This document shows, piece by piece, positions 6,540 to 10,631 of a stretch of DNA of 10,631 bases. The notes beneath the pieces were generated by a model. That model was not told the DNA's origin. It worked only from the letters and a program-made list of their open reading frames with translations, and did not search any database. The stretch is from CAYTSA01 sp964440345 (lineage in GTDB: Bacteria; Desulfobacterota; Desulfovibrionia; Desulfovibrionales; Desulfovibrionaceae), in assembly GCA_964440345.1 (NCBI GenBank), contig CAYTSA010000119.1, positions 1-10,631 of the forward strand. The letters are read 5' to 3'. Within the stretch, counting starts at the first letter, position 1, and every line of letters starts with the position of its first letter. A program made the position numbers and the translations under genes.

Positions 6540-7262
6540 ATGACAGCCTTGCGTTACAAGCGGGTGCTGCTGAAAATCAGCGGCGAAGCCCTGGCCGGCA
6601 ACCAACCATACGGCATAGACCCAGCAGCCGTATCCACTTTTGCCAAGGAAATCGTCGACGTTTCAGCCATGGGCGTCGAGCTTGTGCTGGTCATTGGCGG
6701 GGGGAATATTTTCCGGGGCCTCTCCGCTTCAGCAAAAGGCATGGAACGGGCGTCGGCAGACTACATGGGCATGCTGGCCACGGTGCTCAACGCTCTGGCC
6801 GTGCAGGACGCTCTGGAAAAGCTGGGCGCAGAAACCCGGGTGCTCTCCGCCATAACCATGCGCGAAGTGGCTGAGCCTTACATCCGCCGCCGGGCGGTGC
6901 GGCACCTGGAAAAAGGCCGGGTGGTCATTTGCGCTGCTGGCACTGGCAACCCCTATTTCACCACAGACACAGGCGCGGCGCTACGGGCCATGGAGCTGAA
7001 GACCGAGGCCATTCTGAAAGCGACGCGGGTGGACGGCGTGTACGACAAAGACCCTGAAAAACACCCGGAAGCTGTTATGTTCAAGAGCCTTACCTACATT
7101 GACGTACTCAAGCAGCGGCTCAAGGTCATGGACTCGACAGCCATTTCCCTGGCCATGGACAACCGGTTGCCAATCGTAGTATTTAATCTTTTTCGCCCTG
7201 GAAACATCAAACGGGTCATTTCCGGGGAAGATGTTGGCACAATAGTTCAAGGAGGCGATTAA
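6540..7262 (+). CDS. pyrH: Uridylate (UMP) kinase
   Basis: This enzyme phosphorylates UMP to UDP with ATP in pyrimidine nucleotide synthesis. It is the bacterial hexameric type of the amino-acid-kinase fold. The 240-residue product has LLKISGEAL (10-18), IGGGNIFRG (52-60), ADYMGMLATVLNALA (73-87), GTGNPYFTTDTGAALRAMEL (134-153) and ATRVDGVYDKDP (161-172), all standard for PyrH. The frame is open back to an ATG at 6510, but the ATG at 6540 is chosen: it has AAGGAG 5 nt upstream and matches the family N-terminus, whereas the longer form would begin at the end of the terminator T-tract. frr follows after 2 bp. Its transcription is puzzling because two terminators stand immediately in front. Confidence 0.97.
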   Translation: MTALRYKRVLLKISGEALAGNQPYGIDPAAVSTFAKEIVDVSAMGVELVLVIGGGNIFRGLSASAKGMERASADYMGMLATVLNALAVQDALEKLGAETRVLSAITMREVAEPYIRRRAVRHLEKGRVVICAAGTGNPYFTTDTGAALRAMELKTEAILKATRVDGVYDKDPEKHPEAVMFKSLTYIDVLKQRLKVMDSTAISLAMDNRLPIVVFNLFRPGNIKRVISGEDVGTIVQGGD

Positions 7263-7264
7263 CA

Positions 7265-7819
7265 ATGGAATCCATCTTAAAAGATGTAAAATCGCGGATG
7301 CAAAAAGCGCTGGACAACCTGGACCGGGAGTTCGCCAAGCTGCGCACTGGACGGGCCTCCACTTCCCTGGTGGACGGCATCCAAGTGGAATATTACGGTA
7401 CGCCGACTCTTTTGAGCCAGATCGCGTCTGTTTCCATTCCCGACAGTCGGACCATCACCATACAGCCTTGGGACAAAGGAGCATTTGGCGACATTGAGAA
7501 GGCGATCATGAAGTCTGACCTGGGGTTGACGCCGGTGAACGACGGCAAAATAATCCGCATCTCCATCCCCCCGCTGACGGAAGAGCGCCGCAAAGATTTG
7601 GCCAAGGTGGCAAAAAAATACACTGAAGAAGCCAAGGTGGCGGTGCGCAATGTGCGGCGCGACGCCAACGACGACTTGAAGAAAAAGAAAAATGATAAAG
7701 AGATATCTGAAGACGACATGCACAAAGGCCAGGACGACGTGCAAAAGGTGACAGACGATTTTGTCGCCAAAGCGGACGAGGCCCTTGCCAACAAGGAAAA
7801 GGAAATAATGGAGATTTAG
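7265..7819 (+). CDS. frr: Ribosome recycling factor
   Basis: RRF, with EF-G, splits post-termination ribosomes so that they can be reused. The 184-residue product has the family length (185 in E. coli). The N-terminal helix runs into REFAKLRTGRAS (21-32), the small beta/alpha domain includes YYGTPTLLSQIASVSIPDSRT (43-63) and IQPWDKGAFGDIEKAI (66-81), and the long C-terminal helix carries RKDLAKVAKKYTEEAKVAVRNVRRD. The Arg131-Arg133 cluster corresponds to the functionally important arginine region. AAGGAGG lies close upstream of the ATG, inside the end of pyrH. The stop overlaps the uppS start by one base (TAGTG), implying translational coupling. Confidence 0.98.
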   Translation: MESILKDVKSRMQKALDNLDREFAKLRTGRASTSLVDGIQVEYYGTPTLLSQIASVSIPDSRTITIQPWDKGAFGDIEKAIMKSDLGLTPVNDGKIIRISIPPLTEERRKDLAKVAKKYTEEAKVAVRNVRRDANDDLKKKKNDKEISEDDMHKGQDDVQKVTDDFVAKADEALANKEKEIMEI

Positions 7820-8535
7820 TGCTGTCTTCTTTTGCCTTGCCACAACACCTGGCTGTTATCATGGACGGAAACGGCCGCTGGGCCGCTCAACGGGGACTGC
7901 CGCGCACAGAAGGGCACAAGGCCGGGGTCCAGGCCGCCAAGCAGACAGTCACGACCTGCCGCGAGTTGGGCATTGCGCACTTGAGCATGTACACGTTTTC
8001 TACTGAAAACTGGGGACGGCCCAAAGAAGAAATAGGCTTTTTGTTTGAATTGCTGGTCGATTTTCTGGGAAAGGAGCTGCCCAATCTGCTGGAGCAATCC
8101 ATCCGGCTGCATGTGCTGGGCGAATGGGACGACTTGCCCATGACTGTCCGCCAGACTTTGAAGCACGCCTGCCGCAAGACCCGCGACTGCTCGGCCATGG
8201 TCTTGAATTTGGCGCTGAACTATTCTGGACGCCATGAATTGCTGCGGGCTTGCCGCCGGCTGTTGGCTGACGGAGTCTCGCCCGACCAGCTCACGGCAGA
8301 GGATATTGAAGCCCGCCTGTACACAGCCGGGCAGCCAGACCCGGATATGATCATTCGCACCAGCAATGAGCAACGCCTGAGTAACTTTCTGCTCTACCAG
8401 TGCGCTTACAGCGAGCTGTATTTTACCCCGACGCTGTGGCCGGATTTTGACCGTGCGGAGCTGGACAAAGCCTTGCAAGAGTACAGCCGCCGTCAACGGC
8501 GCTACGGCTTGACCGGGGAGCAGCTGGCCCCATGA
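7819..8535 (+). CDS. uppS: Undecaprenyl diphosphate synthase (cis-prenyltransferase)
   Basis: This enzyme condenses isopentenyl diphosphate onto farnesyl diphosphate to make the C55 lipid carrier for peptidoglycan and other envelope glycans. The 238-residue product has the five conserved cis-prenyltransferase regions, including MDGNGRWA (15-22, catalytic Asp16), STENWGRP (61-68), LNYSGRHE (133-140) and DMIIRTSNEQRLSNFLLYQCAYSELYF (176-202) with Arg180, Arg186 and Glu199. The last region reads SNEQ where many homologues have SGEQ or SGE. The start is GTG at 7819, overlapping the frr stop by one base; GGAG 5 nt upstream supports it. The end overlaps cdsA by 4 bp (ATGA). Confidence 0.96.
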   Translation: MLSSFALPQHLAVIMDGNGRWAAQRGLPRTEGHKAGVQAAKQTVTTCRELGIAHLSMYTFSTENWGRPKEEIGFLFELLVDFLGKELPNLLEQSIRLHVLGEWDDLPMTVRQTLKHACRKTRDCSAMVLNLALNYSGRHELLRACRRLLADGVSPDQLTAEDIEARLYTAGQPDPDMIIRTSNEQRLSNFLLYQCAYSELYFTPTLWPDFDRAELDKALQEYSRRQRRYGLTGEQLAP

Positions 8536-9338
8536 CCAGGCTTAACCACGGGGCGCGGATAGGCACAGCCGTTGTGTTGCTTGCCCTGGTGGCTGGCGGG
8601 CTGGCCATGCGCGGCCCGTTGGAGTTGGGTTTGGTGGCCGCCATTTGCCTGGTGGCCCAGTGGGAGTTCAGTGCGCTGTTTGTGCCCAGCCGCGAAGCCG
8701 TGGCTTACAAGCTGGCGGGATTGGGTTTGGGCTATCTGGTGCTGTACGCTGCCTGGGCGGCCAAGCCGGAGCTGGGGTTAATTGCCTTGCTGGCTGGTTT
8801 TTGGCTGGCCGCGCTCAGCTTTCTTTTTTTGTATGGGACCGGCCGCAAAGCAGCTATGCAGGCAGCCTTCCCGGTCATGGTCGGTTTGCTGTATATCCCG
8901 TTGAGTCTGCAGCTTTTTTTTTCCATGAGCACAGCAGAGGCGGCCATGGCCCTGCTGGCCACCTTTACCACTGACACGGGCGCGTACTACGCCGGCTCCT
9001 TGTGGGGCAAGCGCAAGATATGGCCACGGGTCAGCCCCAAAAAAACCTGGATCGGGAGTGTGGGAGGCTTTGTCCCCTGCGTGGCGGCAACATTGGCCAT
9101 GGGCTTGCTGTTCGGCGACGCGCCCTGGCCAGCCTGGTTGCTTTTGGGAGCAGCCCTTAATCTGGCGGCGCAATGCGGCGATTTTTTCGAATCTGCCCTC
9201 AAACGAAGCATGGAAGTGAAGGATTCCGGGATGTTGCTGCCTGGCCATGGAGGCCTGTTGGACCGTGTCGACGGCTTGTTGCTGGTGTTGCCAGTGTATG
9301 CCGGTCTGCGGGAGCTGTTTACTTTTTTTCCTGGCTAG
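8532..9338 (+). CDS. cdsA: Phosphatidate cytidylyltransferase (CDP-diglyceride synthase)
   Basis: CdsA is an integral membrane enzyme that makes CDP-diacylglycerol from CTP and phosphatidic acid, the branch point for bacterial phospholipids. The 268-residue product is almost entirely hydrophobic, with about 7-8 membrane segments. The family signature runs from Ser221 to Asp247, starting SALKRSMEVKDSG and ending PGHGGLLDRVD. DTGAYYAG (148-155), SPKKTWIGSVGG (168-179) and CGDFFES (215-221) are also typical. The ATG overlaps the uppS stop in ATGA, so translation is coupled. A run of nine T lies in the middle of the gene (8914-8922) within an intact frame. The 3' end overlaps the convergent transporter gene by 20 bp. 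The genes dxr and rseP, which often follow cdsA, are absent here. Confidence 0.96.
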   Translation: MTRLNHGARIGTAVVLLALVAGGLAMRGPLELGLVAAICLVAQWEFSALFVPSREAVAYKLAGLGLGYLVLYAAWAAKPELGLIALLAGFWLAALSFLFLYGTGRKAAMQAAFPVMVGLLYIPLSLQLFFSMSTAEAAMALLATFTTDTGAYYAGSLWGKRKIWPRVSPKKTWIGSVGGFVPCVAATLAMGLLFGDAPWPAWLLLGAALNLAAQCGDFFESALKRSMEVKDSGMLLPGHGGLLDRVDGLLLVLPVYAGLRELFTFFPG

Positions 9339-10242
9339 AGCCGGCGCATGCAGATTGATTTGCCGGGCCGGGGCGAACCATCGTTTTCCCCTCCTTGGCC
9401 GTGGCCATTACAGCGACGCCGCTAAGCACCAACAGTCCGCCCGCATAGCCTATGGGCGAAAAATATTCTCCCCACCACACAAAGGCCATGATTGCCGCGA
9501 TGACGGGTTCTAGATTGGCAATGACAGCCACTCTGGTCGCGCTGAGCCGGGTCAATCCGGCGCAGTAGAACGAGTAGGCCCCATAGGTGGTAAAGAGGCC
9601 AAGAAAAAGAAAAACAGCCCAGGGCACGACGCCCTTGCCGGTAAAATCAACCCAGGGCAACAAGCCCAGGGCGCCTACCGGCAACAAGTAGCAATAGAGC
9701 GTGGCGGCTGAATACGCAGGCAGGTATTTTTTCCCGAATATGTAATGCAAAGCGTACGTGAGGCCGGAGACCAGGCCGCAGACCACCCCAAGAAAACTTG
9801 CCCCTGTCTCTAGTCCGCCCCCGCTTCCCAGAGACACCAACCCGGCGCCGAGCATGGATACAGCCAGTGCGGCGAGCTTGGCGGGAGTGAGGGTTTCTTT
9901 GAGAATAACCCTTGAAAGCAGCGCCACCCAAGCAGGGGCGGTATAGAGCAGTATGGAGGCCAAAGCTGCGCCCCCTTCGCGCACGGCCACCTGGTAGGAG
10001 CCGAAAAAAATCGAAACGCCCACCAGCCCGAAGGCAAGTATAGGCGTCATATCCCGTTTCGCCACAACGTATTCCCGGCGGGACAGGCAGTGCAGCCCAA
10101 AAAACACTGCCCCGAATGCAGCCCGCCAAAAGGCCGTTTCCAAAGGCGAAGCCCCGGCGGCAAACGCAAATTTTGCCGCCGGGCCGATGAGGCCCCACAA
10201 AAATGCAGCGACGAAAATGAATAAAAATCCCTGGAGCGCCAT
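9319..10242 (-). CDS. EamA-family (DMT superfamily) transporter
   Basis: The 307-residue product is an inner-membrane protein with about ten predicted helices in two homologous five-helix EamA halves. Each half ends in the typical motif. In the first half this is LLYTAPAWVALLSR (98-111) followed by KETLTP and a helix to residue 139. In the second it is ANLEPVIAAIMAFVWWGE (242-259) followed by a helix to about 282. Members export or import small metabolites; the substrate cannot be told from sequence. The frame is open far upstream to 10551, but that part translates tandem repeats and a palindrome. The ATG at 10242 starts directly before the first membrane helix (ALQGFLFIFVAAFLWGLIGP) and gives the family length. 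No strong ribosome-binding site is visible (AGAG about 11 nt upstream). The last 25 or so residues are hydrophilic and run into antisense cdsA. Confidence 0.88.
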   Translation of the reverse strand: MALQGFLFIFVAAFLWGLIGPAAKFAFAAGASPLETAFWRAAFGAVFFGLHCLSRREYVVAKRDMTPILAFGLVGVSIFFGSYQVAVREGGAALASILLYTAPAWVALLSRVILKETLTPAKLAALAVSMLGAGLVSLGSGGGLETGASFLGVVCGLVSGLTYALHYIFGKKYLPAYSAATLYCYLLPVGALGLLPWVDFTGKGVVPWAVFLFLGLFTTYGAYSFYCAGLTRLSATRVAVIANLEPVIAAIMAFVWWGEYFSPIGYAGGLLVLSGVAVMATAKEGKTMVRPGPANQSACAGSSQEKK

Positions 10243-10387
10243 AACGTTACTTGCTCTTTGAGTATTATTTGAAAAATGTGGCAATGCCCTTTGCTCAGAA
10301 ACTCCCACATCTGTCAGTAAAGTCGAGGTCTCTGCAAAAATGCATCTATGAAATAGCTGTGTTGCGCTTGATTTCAAACGTTGCGGC
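10243..10387. other. Non-coding region upstream of the EamA gene
   Basis: This AT-richer stretch holds no credible gene on either strand. It should contain the promoter of the transporter gene (minus strand), but I could not find a well-spaced -35/-10 pair. TTGAAA (minus strand, around 10372-10377) is a possible -35 without a good partner. Confidence 0.5.
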
Positions 10388-10483
10388 CTCCGCCATATCC
10401 CTGCTGTCCCTCTCCGCCATATCCCTGCTGTCCCTCTCCGCCATATCCCTACTGTCACCCCCCGCTTCACCACTCTTGTCACC
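10388..10483. repeat. 24-bp tandem repeat array, about four units
   Basis: Units 1 (10388-10411) and 2 (10412-10435) are identical and begin CTCCGCCATATCCCTG. Unit 3 (10436-10459) differs at a few bases, mainly near its end, where it reads TGTCACC. Unit 4 (10460-10483) is degenerate, matching unit 3 at 16 of 24 positions. There is no spacer between units, so this is a minisatellite and not a CRISPR. The end of unit 4 merges into the left arm of the following palindrome. Confidence 0.9.
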
Positions 10484-10550
10484 CCCCGCGAAGGCGGGGG
10501 GTCCAGAGGTTGCGGTATAGCTGGATTTCCCGCCTGTGCGGTCCATAACA
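10477..10550. repeat. REP-like pair of inverted GC-rich elements
   Basis: Element A (10477-10506) contains a perfect 9-bp hairpin, ACCCCCCGC (10481-10489) / GCGGGGGGT (10494-10502), with a GAAG loop and the flank TCCAG. Element B (10521-10550), starting CTGGATTTCCCGCCT, is an inverted degenerate copy matching the reverse complement of A at 20 of 30 positions, including both ends. A 14-bp spacer separates them. The layout resembles the paired inverted repeats of REP/BIME-type intergenic elements, and the core (CCCCGCGAAGGCGGGG-like) is a type of short repeat seen in many bacterial genomes. Confidence 0.7.
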
Positions 10551-10587
10551 TGCGGGGACTGCGCGGCGCAGAAAAAGTTAACCCAAG

Positions 10588-10618
10588 TTTACCATGCTTC
10601 AGTAAAAAAATGTATTAT
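10588..10618 (+). promoter_or_regulatory. Possible promoter at the right edge
   Basis: TTTACC (10588-10593) and TATTAT (10613-10618, 5 of 6 to the -10 consensus) lie 19 bp apart in an AT-rich stretch on the plus strand. The spacing is longer than ideal. It could drive a gene beyond the window, which cannot be seen. Confidence 0.25.
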
Positions 10619-10631
10619 ATCAGTTGCATGG

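Noticed and set aside
10388..10459. CRISPR array
   Set aside because: Units directly abut without unique spacers, there are only three to four of them, and no cas gene is present.
10243..10551. N-terminal extension of the EamA transporter by 103 residues
   Set aside because: It translates the tandem repeats and the palindrome, is hydrophilic, and precedes a normal-length ten-helix transporter.

Overview
This window looks like ordinary chromosomal DNA of a Gram-negative bacterium with moderately high GC. All eleven genes are intact by inspection. The protein sequences and gene orders (a phoB-phoR-pstB-phoU cluster beside rpsB-tsf-pyrH-frr-uppS-cdsA) suggest a sulfate-reducer-type organism, Desulfobacterota and perhaps Desulfovibrionales. 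That placement is an impression from sequence style and is not proven here.

The left part (198-4222, minus strand) is one compact phosphate-signalling operon, transcribed leftwards as phoB, phoR, pstB, phoU. It encodes the PhoR sensor kinase, the PhoB response regulator, and the two proteins (PstB ATPase and PhoU) that tie the kinase to the phosphate transporter. The transporter genes pstS, pstC and pstA are not here. A good Pho-box promoter sits directly upstream of phoB (4267-4306), so the operon is probably self-activated under phosphate limitation.

The centre (4307-4635) is a divergent intergenic region. On its plus strand it carries a second array of 11-bp-phased TTGTnAC repeats (4408-4436). 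Next comes a structured leader of about 190 nt in front of rpsB, a plausible site for ribosomal-protein autoregulation.

The right part (4636-9338, plus strand) is a translation and envelope cluster: ribosomal protein S2 (with an unusual Ala/Pro/Glu-rich tail), EF-Ts, UMP kinase, ribosome recycling factor, undecaprenyl diphosphate synthase and phosphatidate cytidylyltransferase. From pyrH onward the genes are almost gap-free or overlapping (2-bp gap, 1-bp overlap, 4-bp overlap), indicating one transcription unit. Two consecutive intrinsic terminators separate tsf from pyrH and leave only 28 bp before the pyrH start, so pyrH and the genes below it must depend on read-through or on a promoter inside tsf.

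A convergent EamA-family (drug/metabolite transporter) gene on the minus strand (9319-10242) overlaps the 3' end of cdsA by 20 bp. Beyond it (10243-10631) is non-coding DNA holding a 24-bp tandem repeat that runs into a REP-like pair of inverted GC-rich elements.

I found no CRISPR array, transposase, tRNA, rRNA or obvious defence system. The most interesting signals are the two opposed Pho-box-like arrays, the rpsB leader, the tandem terminators ahead of pyrH and the composite repeat at the right end.
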